Of a stretch of DNA of 64,000 nucleotides, positions 53,761 to 62,309 are shown in pieces. The position numbers were made by a program, and so were the translations under genes. Location of the stretch: positions 62,001 through 126,000 of the forward strand of contig JAEZZR010000007.1 of the NCBI GenBank assembly GCA_023418505.1, written 5' to 3'. Numbering within the stretch: the stretch's first letter is position 1; every line of letters begins with the position of its first letter. Below the pieces are notes generated by a model that was not told the origin of the DNA, made no database searches, and was given only the letters and a program-made list of their open reading frames with translations. The stretch is from Actinomycetes bacterium (GTDB lineage: Bacteria; Actinomycetota; Actinomycetes; Mycobacteriales; Mycobacteriaceae).

Positions 53761-54330
53761 TTAGAACAGATAATTAAAAACAGCTACCGCCATCATCAAG
53801 GTGATCAACGTTAAGAAACCGAGCAAGGTGTATAGCAGCGGCGCATTGGCTTTCGTCGGATCCATAGTAAAGGCATTATCGGAAATCGCCATTGCCTGTT
53901 CGCTACCTTTGCGCTTGCGGCCACTGTGGATCTCTTTGACCTGCGATTGTGGCTCGTCAGGTAGAAAGTCGCCGACAAATTCCCGATGCTTCCGGGTAGA
54001 CCAAATCAACAAACCCAGCAGCACAATGCCGATAATATTCATCGGGAGGATCTGTTGAATCAACGCCACAATCGAGACGCGTTGCACCCATGGAGCTGAG
54101 TAGCGCACGTAATACAGCAGACCAGCAAACAGCACGTTGCAGCTGGCAAATACTGCACCCAATGCGGTTAGAGACTGCGAGAAAACATCCGCGAAATTAT
54201 TATCGCTGTTCATAGCCTGCAAGCCCACGAAGGCAGCGAAAGCCACCGACGTAATCAGCCAATAGGCCACCACAAAGGTAATCAGCTTGCGCGGGTTCGA
54301 TAGCAAAGAACCAATCACTGGCTCCCACAC
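53761..54330 (-). CDS. Unknown four-helix membrane protein
   Basis: 189 residues, family not recognised. Membrane helices at about 17-36 (FVVAYWLITSVAFAAFVGL), 50-72, 82-105 and 166-187; between 106 and 165 is a polar cytoplasmic loop with Lys/Arg and a SGRKRKGSE stretch. Start GTG at 54330 has an AGAAGG too close, so GTG at 54318 may be the real start. Possibly co-transcribed with DUF421. Confidence 0.65.
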   Translation of the reverse strand: MWEPVIGSLLSNPRKLITFVVAYWLITSVAFAAFVGLQAMNSDNNFADVFSQSLTALGAVFASCNVLFAGLLYYVRYSAPWVQRVSIVALIQQILPMNIIGIVLLGLLIWSTRKHREFVGDFLPDEPQSQVKEIHSGRKRKGSEQAMAISDNAFTMDPTKANAPLLYTLLGFLTLITLMMAVAVFNYLF

Positions 54331-54334
54331 CTTC

Positions 54335-54364
54335 TTACTAAAATCACGGTTACTAAATTCACTG
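54335..54364. repeat. 15-bp imperfect direct repeat upstream of the membrane protein gene
   Basis: Units 54335-54349 and 54350-54364 share 13 of 15 bases (TTACTAAAATCACGG, TTACTAAATTCACTG) in AT-rich DNA just before the start. Could be an operator. Confidence 0.5.
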
Positions 54365-54425
54365 TTAAAACTGTTTTACATTAGCGGACATGAACGCCTA
54401 TGCCCTGCTAGCAATGGTTTAAGCC

Positions 54426-55175
54426 CTACCGGCAATTCATCACGTAGCGCACCAAATAATCCAATGCGATGGTCAGGCCGACAAAGGAATGGAATTCTCC
54501 TGAGTGCCAATCGGCGTCGATAGGCGTCGCACAATAATGGATATTCCATTTCGACCGAGCCGCCATGATGTTGTTGTCCAACCGGGTTACCGCAATGGTG
54601 TGCACGCCGCGCAAGGCCAACTGATCTGGCAGCTCTGCGTACTCCGGGGTATTGCCACTCAAGGAGGCCAACACCACCACGTCGCCGGGTTGCATCATCG
54701 GCAAAGTCACGCGCAGTTCGGTTAAGTCGGGCACCACCACTGAGTGGATGCCGTTAGTCAATAGCGATTTGGAAAACTCTTTAATCGCATTGCGCTGAGC
54801 AAATCCGGTGCCCAGACAAAAGACCGATCGAGCATCCAAGATCGCGCGTACCAATGGTTCCAGGTCTACTCTGCCCAAGTGCGCCAGCGTGGCGTCGATA
54901 TCTTTGCGCTGCAATTCGATGCGGTCGACGGGAGCTCGTGAGGTTCCGTCGTCAAGCGAATTACGAATAAAGAACTTCAACTCGGCGAACCCGCTGAACC
55001 CCAACTTCTTCGTCAGCCGCATTACCGACGACGGCGACGTAAAAGTACGCGCTGCCACTGCCTGCACGGAACTCCGGGCGACCTCCTGCTGATTTGCCAG
55101 GATATAAGCCATAATCGTGCGCTCGGTTTCGTTCCACGATCCGTGATGGGCGGCAACAATTGCGTCAAGATTCAC
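54426..55175 (-). CDS. RpiR/MurR-family transcriptional regulator
   Basis: 249 residues from the GTG at 55175. HTH_6 domain (AHHGSWNETERTIMAYILAN, TSPSSVMRLTKKLGFSGFAEL) and C-terminal SIS sugar-phosphate-binding domain (SVFCLGTGFAQRNAIKEFSK, GDVVVLASLSGNTPEYAEL). A longer frame from 55241 would run across the PTS terminator, so it is not used. Regulators of this family sense sugar phosphates; position just downstream of the PTS gene suggests it controls it. Confidence 0.9.
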   Translation of the reverse strand: MNLDAIVAAHHGSWNETERTIMAYILANQQEVARSSVQAVAARTFTSPSSVMRLTKKLGFSGFAELKFFIRNSLDDGTSRAPVDRIELQRKDIDATLAHLGRVDLEPLVRAILDARSVFCLGTGFAQRNAIKEFSKSLLTNGIHSVVVPDLTELRVTLPMMQPGDVVVLASLSGNTPEYAELPDQLALRGVHTIAVTRLDNNIMAARSKWNIHYCATPIDADWHSGEFHSFVGLTIALDYLVRYVMNCR

Positions 55176-55191
55176 GGTAAACCAGTTTGCC

Positions 55192-55230
55192 AAAAAAATG
55201 CCCCGCTGAGATGGAGACGCAGCGAGGCAA
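55192..55230 (-). terminator. Rho-independent terminator of the PTS gene
   Basis: GCCCCGCTG (55200-55208) pairs with CAGCGAGGC (55220-55228) with one G-U on the minus strand; loop of eleven bases. The minus strand then has seven T. It separates the PTS gene from the RpiR gene. Confidence 0.9.
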
Positions 55231-55275
55231 ATTTGAGGCATGAATTTTGGTGGCTTAGAAGCTCAGCCTTAAGGA

Positions 55276-57231
55276 TTAACCTTCGTTGACCATGTTTTCG
55301 AACTTATCGCGCACCTGAGGTACATCCATACCCACGATGACCTGCAAAGCCTTGCCCTTATTCACCAGGCCGAGGGCACCGGCGTTTTTAAAGTCATCGG
55401 CATCAGCAACCAGATCAGGATCGGCAACAGATACCCGCAAGCGAGTGGCGCAGTTATTCACCGAAGTGATGTTGGCAGGCCCGCCCAGCAGTGCGAGGAA
55501 AGCCCGGGCGCGTGGGCTGTATGGGTTGTCGTCTTCTTCTGGGGTAGCAACAGCTGGAGCAGCTGGTGCGTCGTCAAGCGCGGTCTCTGGATTGTTGACC
55601 ATGTTTTCGAACTTATCGCGTACCTGCGGTACATCCATACCCACGATGACCTGCAAAGCCTTACCCTTGTTCACCAGGCCAAGAGCGCCAGCTGCCTTGA
55701 AGTCATCGGCATCAGCAACCAAATCCGGATCAGCAACAGAGACGCGCAAACGGGTAGCGCAGTTGTTAACAGAAGTGATGTTGTCTGGACCGCCGAGCAA
55801 TGCGAGGAAAGCACGAGCTCGAGGAGCGTATGGATCGTCGTCGACAGCTACTACCGTGGAGCCTGCAGCACCGGCAGCACCTGCAGCAGCACCTGCAGCA
55901 GCACCTGCAGCGGCAGCCTTCTTGTTGGCCTTAGCGTCGCGGTATTCCTGCTTGGAGTAGAACTTGACGTCCTTGGTTTCTTCGCGACCTGGGGTCTTCA
56001 AATCCATCTTCAGAATCAGGAAGCGGAACAGGAAGAAGTAGATCGCAGTGAAGGTGAGACCCACCAAGATCTGCATCACGTAGATGCTGCCGTGGTTGCC
56101 CCACATTGGGATCCAGTTCTGGGAGACGAAGTCGATCAAACCGCCACCCATGTTGCCCACCAGGCCAAAGCCGTACATAACCGCTGCCATCAGGCCTGCG
56201 AGCACTGCGTGGATTGCGAACAGTACTGGAGCAACGAACAGGAAGGTGAACTCTAGTGGCTCGGTAATACCGGTGAGCACTGCCGTAAGTACAACTGGAA
56301 TCAACAGTGCCAGAGTTGCCTTGCGCTTTTCTGGCTTTGCAGTGACGTAGAACGCTGCAGCAATACCCAGCGGTGCGAAGACCTTGGAGTTACCGTGCAA
56401 TGCGAAGCCACCGGCTGGGAACTGTTCCTTCAGCGGAGTTGGGTTATCAGCAAATTCGGTGATGTGCTCGATCCAGTGGCGCTGAATGCCATCTGGTACC
56501 ACGGCAGGACCGAAGACGAATGGCGAGTACACAAAGTGGTGCAAGCCGGTAGGAATCAAAATGCGCTCGAGGAAGGTGTAGAGACCCACACCGAACACAC
56601 CGGAGGAGATCAAGAAGCCCTGCAGCGCACCAATGCCGCTCTGCACCTGTGGCCAGACGAAGCAGATCACAACTGCGGTTGGGATCATGAAGATCAAGCC
56701 AACTGCGTAGACAAACTGGGTGCCCTGGAAGATACCAAGGAATTCAGGCAGCTTCTTTTCGAAGTACTTGTTGTGGATCCAAACCGCCAGCGCAGAGATG
56801 AAGATTGCGCCCAAAATGCCGGTGTCCAGCGTCTTGATGCCGGCGATCATCTTCAGACCAGAATCGCCACCTGCTTCCTGCGAGTAGTCAATGCCGAAGG
56901 TGCCTCCGAAGAGTTCCAGCAATGCTGCGACGAAGTAGTTGAAGGTGAGGTAAATCATTGCTGCTTCCAGCACGGCGCGGGCATTAGCCATCTTTGCCAA
57001 TGCGATTGGCAGGCCAAGCACGAACAGCAATTCCATCTGGTTGAAGACGGTCCAAGCGCCTTGCTCCCAGATGTACCAACCGTTAGACCACCAGGTACCT
57101 TCGGCGGCAAGCCCACCGAAGAGGTCTTCGTTCTGGGCGATGATACCCAGTGCCACGGCCAAACCGGCCACAGCAAATAGCAGAACGGGTGCCAGCATTG
57201 CGCTGCCGAACCGCTGCACTTTCTCCATCAT
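55276..57231 (-). CDS. PTS glucoside-type EIICB permease with duplicated EIIB domain
   Basis: 651 residues from the ATG at 57231 (GAGGAG site seven bases upstream; M6 of the longer frame). EIIC domain of about 430 residues and ten helices, of the glucose/maltose class (PIALAKMANARAVLEAAMIY, PTGLHHFVYSPFVFGP, GITEPLEFTFLF). After a Lys/Ala-rich linker come two EIIB domains 103 residues apart, each with the phospho-Cys motif NNCATRLR. No EIIA is attached. Imports and phosphorylates a glucoside, probably an alpha-glucoside given the GH13 neighbours. Confidence 0.92.
   Translation of the reverse strand: MMEKVQRFGSAMLAPVLLFAVAGLAVALGIIAQNEDLFGGLAAEGTWWSNGWYIWEQGAWTVFNQMELLFVLGLPIALAKMANARAVLEAAMIYLTFNYFVAALLELFGGTFGIDYSQEAGGDSGLKMIAGIKTLDTGILGAIFISALAVWIHNKYFEKKLPEFLGIFQGTQFVYAVGLIFMIPTAVVICFVWPQVQSGIGALQGFLISSGVFGVGLYTFLERILIPTGLHHFVYSPFVFGPAVVPDGIQRHWIEHITEFADNPTPLKEQFPAGGFALHGNSKVFAPLGIAAAFYVTAKPEKRKATLALLIPVVLTAVLTGITEPLEFTFLFVAPVLFAIHAVLAGLMAAVMYGFGLVGNMGGGLIDFVSQNWIPMWGNHGSIYVMQILVGLTFTAIYFFLFRFLILKMDLKTPGREETKDVKFYSKQEYRDAKANKKAAAAGAAAGAAAGAAGAAGSTVVAVDDDPYAPRARAFLALLGGPDNITSVNNCATRLRVSVADPDLVADADDFKAAGALGLVNKGKALQVIVGMDVPQVRDKFENMVNNPETALDDAPAAPAVATPEEDDNPYSPRARAFLALLGGPANITSVNNCATRLRVSVADPDLVADADDFKNAGALGLVNKGKALQVIVGMDVPQVRDKFENMVNEG
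55279..55830. repeat. 309-bp tandem duplication of the EIIB domain
   Basis: Two copies with period 309 bases. At protein level they differ at about four of 80 positions, while the DNA differs at many third codon positions. Each copy contains the Cys phosphorylation site. Confidence 0.85.
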
Positions 57232-57314
57232 GAGAGATCTCCTCAATTACTTAACAGCGGAAAGTGAAGGTGCTGAATGGAGGGATTGAAATCTGCTGCG
57301 AGAGTCGCCGTCTG

Positions 57315-57335
57315 TTCAATCGCTATTCAATTGCT
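57315..57335. promoter_or_regulatory. Direct repeat in the PTS/EEP divergent promoter
   Basis: TTCAATCGCT (57315-57324) and TTCAATTGCT (57326-57335) are 11 bases apart, one DNA turn. Possible operator of the RpiR regulator. A TTGAAA-N18-CATAAA promoter-like pair for the plus strand starts near 57408. Confidence 0.35.
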
Positions 57336-57507
57336 TCAGTTTCAGAGTGATTCATCTATCAGATTAGGCGGGCTAACTACCGAAAACTAGAGGGTGCAAC
57401 GATCTTGAAACTTATTCCAACGCTTTGGCATAAATGACTGGAAAATGACTGAAGAACCAGGGTTTAAGCTCTGGGAATCGTGGTGCACGCGACCTATCGT
57501 GGAAGCC

Positions 57508-58590
57508 ATGAAGCTGCTGACTCTCAACGCCCACAGCTGGCTGGAAATCCACCAACCGGCCAAGATTCTTGCCACCGCCCGCGCCATTATTTCCGAGGGC
57601 GTCGATGTAGTTGCGCTCCAGGAGGCAAACCAGCTGCGCGATGGCTTGAAGTTGGCTCACGACGAGGCCGGTACCGGTACTGGTGCTGCTGGTTCTGCCG
57701 GCGTTGCAGGTGCTGCTGGTTCAGGCGCGATCGCAATTTCGTGCGACAACTACGCCTACTTGTTGGCAGAGGCTTTGCAGCAGTTGGGTCATCGGTTTAC
57801 ATGGGCGTGGGTGCCGGCTCATGTGGGTTTTGAACTTTACGACGAGGGTGTGGCCATCTTGGTCCGCGAAGGCGCCGAGTTTAAAGCTGCTGAATTCCGG
57901 GCTCTAGTGATGGAAGACGAAGGCTTTGAGTATCCGATTCAGCCTGGGGCTTCTGCTCCCCTGCCGATTCATTCTTATGAATACGACGACGTGCGGCGTC
58001 GAGTAGCTCTGGCCGTGAAGTTGGTGCCTTCGGAAGATTCTGGCTGCGATGATGCAGTTCGGGATGAAGCGCGTGCGATAGCGTCGGCAAGCTCTGAATC
58101 GTCGGCGTGGAGCAATGGTTTTTGGTTGCTCTCCGGACACTTTTCTTGGTGGGACAAGCCGGGATATGCACTCTTCCAGCCCGAATGGGAAGCGGTGCAT
58201 GCATTTGCTGAGCGGGAAAAGGGCACTGCGGATGTATCGGTTGCTGGGGATGTATCGGGCGCGACCGCGGGCGCAAGTACGAGCGCTGGTCTGCCCACCA
58301 TCGTCTGCGGTGATTTGAACGCACCGGCGGCAAACAAAGGTCAAGGGTACGACCTAGTTCGTAGCCTTGGATGGATTGATACTTTCGCGGAAACCACCGA
58401 CTCGCGCGGTGGGAATACCGTGGTGGCGCCGATTTCGGGGTGGGAAGGCCACGATGAGCCACGTCGTATCGACTACATCCTCACCAACACCCGCGCCGAA
58501 GTACTTAGCCACAGCGTGATTTTCGATGGCGAGCATCATCCAGTGGTCTCGGATCATTACGGTGTGATCGCCGAGTTGAAGCTGCAATAA
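57508..58590 (+). CDS. Endonuclease/exonuclease/phosphatase family protein
   Basis: 360 residues from the ATG at 57508 with GGAAG site; an ATG at 57445 would add 21 residues. EEP fold with all key residues: Asn in LLTLNAHSWLE, metal Glu in VVALQEANQ, GDLNAPA, DYILTN and SDHYGVIAE. No signal peptide, so cytoplasmic. Two Gly/Ala/Ser-rich insertions (about residues 57-75 and 245-260) lie outside the motifs. First gene of an operon with two GH13 glucosidases; may be a phosphodiesterase or sugar/inositol phosphatase. Confidence 0.85.
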   Translation: MKLLTLNAHSWLEIHQPAKILATARAIISEGVDVVALQEANQLRDGLKLAHDEAGTGTGAAGSAGVAGAAGSGAIAISCDNYAYLLAEALQQLGHRFTWAWVPAHVGFELYDEGVAILVREGAEFKAAEFRALVMEDEGFEYPIQPGASAPLPIHSYEYDDVRRRVALAVKLVPSEDSGCDDAVRDEARAIASASSESSAWSNGFWLLSGHFSWWDKPGYALFQPEWEAVHAFAEREKGTADVSVAGDVSGATAGASTSAGLPTIVCGDLNAPAANKGQGYDLVRSLGWIDTFAETTDSRGGNTVVAPISGWEGHDEPRRIDYILTNTRAEVLSHSVIFDGEHHPVVSDHYGVIAELKLQ

Positions 58591-58633
58591 ACCGATAAAC
58601 GGAAAACGGAAGAACTGAAGGGTGCAAGCAAAA

Positions 58634-60562
58634 ATGCAAAATACACAACAGTGGTGGTCTAACGCCGTGGTGTACCAGGTGTACCCGCGCAGCTTCAACG
58701 ACACGAACGGCGATGGCATTGGCGACCTGCCAGGCATTATCGAAAAGCTTCCGTACCTACAGAAACTTGGCGTCGATATCTTGTGGCTCAGCCCGGTCTA
58801 CGCCAGCCCGAACGATGACAATGGCTACGACATCAGCGATTACGAAGCCATCATGGATGAGTTCGGCTCGATGGAAGACATGGACGAGCTGATCGCCGAT
58901 GCCGCCCGCCACAACATCAAGATCATGATGGACTTGGTGGTCAACCACACCTCGGATGAACATGAGTGGTTTAGGCAGTCGCGATCTAGCCGCACCAACC
59001 CATACCGGAATTACTACATTTGGCGCGATCCTAGTGGCTTCGATGCCGAGGGCAATCCTCTGCCACCGAATAACTGGATCTCGGCTTTTAGCCCTTCTGC
59101 CTGGGAATACGACGACACCACCGGACAGTATTACCTCCACTTATTCAGCAAGAAGCAGCCAGATCTGAATTGGGAAAACCCAACAGTTCGCAAAGAGATC
59201 TACCAGATGATGCGATTCTGGCTGGATAAAGGCGTCGCAGGCTTCCGTATGGATGTGATCAATTTGATCTCGAAGGATCCGTCGTACGCAGACGATCCTG
59301 CCATCGCTGCGGGTAGTCGTGAGCCGAGCCTGGATTTGATTGCGAACGGCCCACGCATCCACGAGTTCCTGCAGGAAATGCACCGGGAGGCGCTGGCGCG
59401 TGAAGGTGGTTTGGAGGGTGCTGGGGCTACAGGCGGTGAGGCTACAGGCGCTTCGGAGGGTGCCGATGGTGCCGATGGTGCCACCGCCCTGCCTGTGATC
59501 ACCGCCCTGCCCGTCATCACCGTCGGCGAGATGCCCGGCGTGCACCCCGGCCAGGCGCGCAAGTACACAGCGCCGGATCGCAAGGAACTGTCGATGGTGT
59601 TCCAGTTCGAGCACATGAATTTGGATCACCACCCGGATGGTTATGGCAAGTGGTCAACCCGGCGGATCTATCTGCCGGATCTGAAGCGCAATCTTTCGAC
59701 GTGGCAGTACGAGTTAGCTGGCGTCGGCTGGAATTCGCTGTATTGGAATAACCACGATCAACCGCGCATTGTCTCTCGGTTTGGCAACGATACGCCGGAA
59801 TATCGCGTGCGCAGTGCCACGATGCTGGCTGCTGCGCTGCATTTCCTGCAGGGTACGCCGTATATTTACCAGGGCGAGGAGCTCGGCATGACTAACGTGC
59901 GCTTCGACTCCCTCGATTACTACAACGACCTGGAGATCCACAACGCTTACCGCCAGTACGTGGATTCTGGGGTGATTTCTCACGGCGACATGCTCGACGC
60001 CATCGCCGCGAAGGGTCGCGATAACGCGCGCACCCCGATGCAGTGGAGCGCCGACGACGGAGCAGGTTTCACCACCGGCACCCCATGGCTGGGCTTAAAT
60101 CCGAATTTCCGTGAGATTAATGCCGCGGAGGCTTTGGCTAATCCGCAGTCGGTTTTCTACTTCTATCAGGCGTTGCTTGGGTTGCGTCATGATGAGGCGT
60201 TTCGTGATGTGCTTGTCGACGGCCGCTATCAGCTGCTCGAAGATGCCATCGGGGCCGCCGAGGATACTGCCGGGGCCGGCGAAGGTCTCGACGAAGCCGT
60301 CTGGTCCTACTTACGCTTCGGCACCGATCGAGTTGCGTTGGTGCTGTGCAACTTCACAGCTGAGGAACAACACCGGGATTACCGTGCGCTTGAAAGTCTA
60401 GGCGATGGCTCGCTGCAGCTGGATACGTCGCAAGCCGAGCTGTTAATCGGCAACTACGGGCGGGTGAACTCGGATGCGCCCGCAGCCTGCGCGGATAGTG
60501 CGATCACGCTTCGGCCATACGAAGCTGCGGTTTTCCTGATCCCGACGGCTACCAGCAGCTAG
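58634..60562 (+). CDS. GH13 alpha-glucosidase (oligo-1,6-glucosidase type)
   Basis: 642 residues. Catalytic (beta/alpha)8 barrel with region I DLVVNHTSDEH, region II GFRMDVIN (nucleophile Asp), region III VGEMPG (acid Glu) and region IV NHDQPR; C-terminal beta domain is complete. A Gly/Ala/Thr-rich insertion before region III contains an 18-bp tandem repeat (59483-59518). Hydrolyses alpha-1,6 or alpha-1,4 glucosides, possibly their 6-phosphates as TreC-type enzymes do. The ATG at 58634 follows an AAGGG site. Confidence 0.93.
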   Translation: MQNTQQWWSNAVVYQVYPRSFNDTNGDGIGDLPGIIEKLPYLQKLGVDILWLSPVYASPNDDNGYDISDYEAIMDEFGSMEDMDELIADAARHNIKIMMDLVVNHTSDEHEWFRQSRSSRTNPYRNYYIWRDPSGFDAEGNPLPPNNWISAFSPSAWEYDDTTGQYYLHLFSKKQPDLNWENPTVRKEIYQMMRFWLDKGVAGFRMDVINLISKDPSYADDPAIAAGSREPSLDLIANGPRIHEFLQEMHREALAREGGLEGAGATGGEATGASEGADGADGATALPVITALPVITVGEMPGVHPGQARKYTAPDRKELSMVFQFEHMNLDHHPDGYGKWSTRRIYLPDLKRNLSTWQYELAGVGWNSLYWNNHDQPRIVSRFGNDTPEYRVRSATMLAAALHFLQGTPYIYQGEELGMTNVRFDSLDYYNDLEIHNAYRQYVDSGVISHGDMLDAIAAKGRDNARTPMQWSADDGAGFTTGTPWLGLNPNFREINAAEALANPQSVFYFYQALLGLRHDEAFRDVLVDGRYQLLEDAIGAAEDTAGAGEGLDEAVWSYLRFGTDRVALVLCNFTAEEQHRDYRALESLGDGSLQLDTSQAELLIGNYGRVNSDAPAACADSAITLRPYEAAVFLIPTATSS

Positions 60563-60631
60563 CGGCGCGAGATCCGTCGTTAGCTAAAACTCCCTAAATT
60601 TAACTTGCCTAGAAAGGCGCGAAAGAAAAGT

Positions 60632-62287
60632 ATGAGCACTCTGCACGCACGCATTCCAAGTCTTGGTTTGGATTTGAAGCGCCGGCGCCGGTATGCCGAG
60701 GCCGCGGATGGGCGCGATTGGTTCAAGGACGCGGTGGTGTATCAGGCGTATCCGCGCACCTTCCACGATGCCAATGGTGATGGGATGGGCGATTTGCGGG
60801 GCATCATCGAAAAGCTGCCCTACCTGCAGGAATTGGGTATCGATGTGCTGTGGCTCAGCCCGGTTTACGCGAGCCCGAACGACGATAACGGCTACGATGT
60901 GAGCGACTACCGCGCCATCCAACCCCAGTTCGGGACGATGGCGGACATGGAAGAGCTTATCGACGACGCTCATGCGCGCGGCATCAAAATCATGATGGAC
61001 TTAGTGGTCAACCACACGTCCGATGAACACGAGTGGTTTAAGCAGTCGCGCAGTTCCAAAGACAATCCGTACCGCGACTTTTACATTTGGCGGGATCCGC
61101 GGGGGTTTGATGGGGGTGGTGAGGATGGTGCGTGCGGTGAGCCTTTGCCGCCGAACAACTGGGGCTCCGAATTCGGTGGCAGCGCCTGGGAATACGACGA
61201 AGCCACCGGCCAGTTCTACCTGCACATGTTCAGCAAGAAGCAACCCGATTTGAACTGGGAAAACCCTCGGGTTGTGGACGAAGTAGTGGACATGATCCGC
61301 TGGTGGCAGGCCAAAGGTGTCGACGGCTGGCGAGTCGATGCCATCTGCACCGCCGACAAGCCCGCCGGCTTCCCCGACGACCCCAACCAGCTGCCCGACC
61401 GCATCCGCAGTTCCATGGAACATGTCAATGCTGGCGAGCGCATCCACGAGTATCTGAATGCATTGAACCGGCGCGCGTGGGCTGTTGATCGAGCTGTCAC
61501 TGTTGGGGAACTCGCCGGACCGCGCGCCGCCGATGGGCCTAGCTACACGGCTCCGGAACGGGAAGAGCTCGACATGGCCATCCACTTCGAACATATGTGG
61601 GTGGGCAACGACGAGGTCTTCGGCAAATGGACCACCGAAGGCCCCAACTTCGATGAAGTGCTGGACATCCTGCGCAGCTGGGAACACCACATGCTCGCTG
61701 AGGGCGGCTGGCAAGCCTTGTACTGGGAAAACCACGATCAGCCTCGAAGTTTGAACCGGTTTGGTCGGCTTCCTTTGCGCCGCGTATTCGAGTCCGAAGG
61801 TTTAAATCCCGATGATCTGCCTTTGGTACTGCGCGACGTGCGTGCAGGTGGCAGCTCCGAGCCACTAATCACGATTTTTGAAAAGCTTGACGACGGTACC
61901 GAAGTGCCGATCACCACCGTCGCAAAGCCTAATCCAGATAATTTCGACGAGCTGCACACCGCAACCGCGAAGCTGCTTGCGACGATTCAGTTTTTCCAGG
62001 CTGGTACGCCGTACATTTATCAAGGCCAGGAGCTGGGGATGACGAATGGTGATTTCAGCTCGATTGATGACTATGAAGATTTGGATAGCGTCAATTGGTA
62101 CCACGAGATGGTGTCCGAGCGAGGCCTGCTAGAGGCGTCTGAGGCTTTGGAGTATTTGCAGGAAAAGTCGCGGGATCATTCGCGCATTCCGGTTGACTGG
62201 GCAGTGCTGGATGCGGATCACCCTGGCTACGCTGTTGCCACTGATATCCGGGAGTACTTCAAGCTACTTGTGGGGCTGGTGGGTTAA
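60632..62287 (+). CDS. GH13 alpha-glucosidase paralogue lacking the C-terminal domain
   Basis: 551 residues. Barrel motifs are intact: DLVVNHTSDEH, GWRVDAIC, VGELAG, NHDQPR. A 60-residue insertion after region IV (around RRVFESEGLNPDDLP) includes a segment about glucan loops. Compared with its upstream paralogue it stops at YFKLLVGLVG, where the paralogue continues as YFYQALLGL for about 110 residues of beta domain. Start ATG at 60632 with GAAAGG site. Truncation may be recent, as a 20-bp tandem duplication spans its end. Confidence 0.9.
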   Translation: MSTLHARIPSLGLDLKRRRRYAEAADGRDWFKDAVVYQAYPRTFHDANGDGMGDLRGIIEKLPYLQELGIDVLWLSPVYASPNDDNGYDVSDYRAIQPQFGTMADMEELIDDAHARGIKIMMDLVVNHTSDEHEWFKQSRSSKDNPYRDFYIWRDPRGFDGGGEDGACGEPLPPNNWGSEFGGSAWEYDEATGQFYLHMFSKKQPDLNWENPRVVDEVVDMIRWWQAKGVDGWRVDAICTADKPAGFPDDPNQLPDRIRSSMEHVNAGERIHEYLNALNRRAWAVDRAVTVGELAGPRAADGPSYTAPEREELDMAIHFEHMWVGNDEVFGKWTTEGPNFDEVLDILRSWEHHMLAEGGWQALYWENHDQPRSLNRFGRLPLRRVFESEGLNPDDLPLVLRDVRAGGSSEPLITIFEKLDDGTEVPITTVAKPNPDNFDELHTATAKLLATIQFFQAGTPYIYQGQELGMTNGDFSSIDDYEDLDSVNWYHEMVSERGLLEASEALEYLQEKSRDHSRIPVDWAVLDADHPGYAVATDIREYFKLLVGLVG

Positions 62288-62309
62288 TCGTGGGGCCGGT
62301 GAGTTAGGG
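62270..62309. repeat. 20-bp tandem duplication at the end of the glucosidase gene
   Basis: Units 62270-62289 and 62290-62309 share 16 of 20 bases (GTGGGGCTGGTGGGTTAATC-like). The first contains the glucosidase stop, the second contains the stop of the opposite gene. Confidence 0.8.

Noticed and set aside
56395..57180. Long plus-strand open frame of 261 codons
   Set aside because: Exactly antisense to the PTS EIIC domain, composition His/Asp/Gln-rich, no family likeness.
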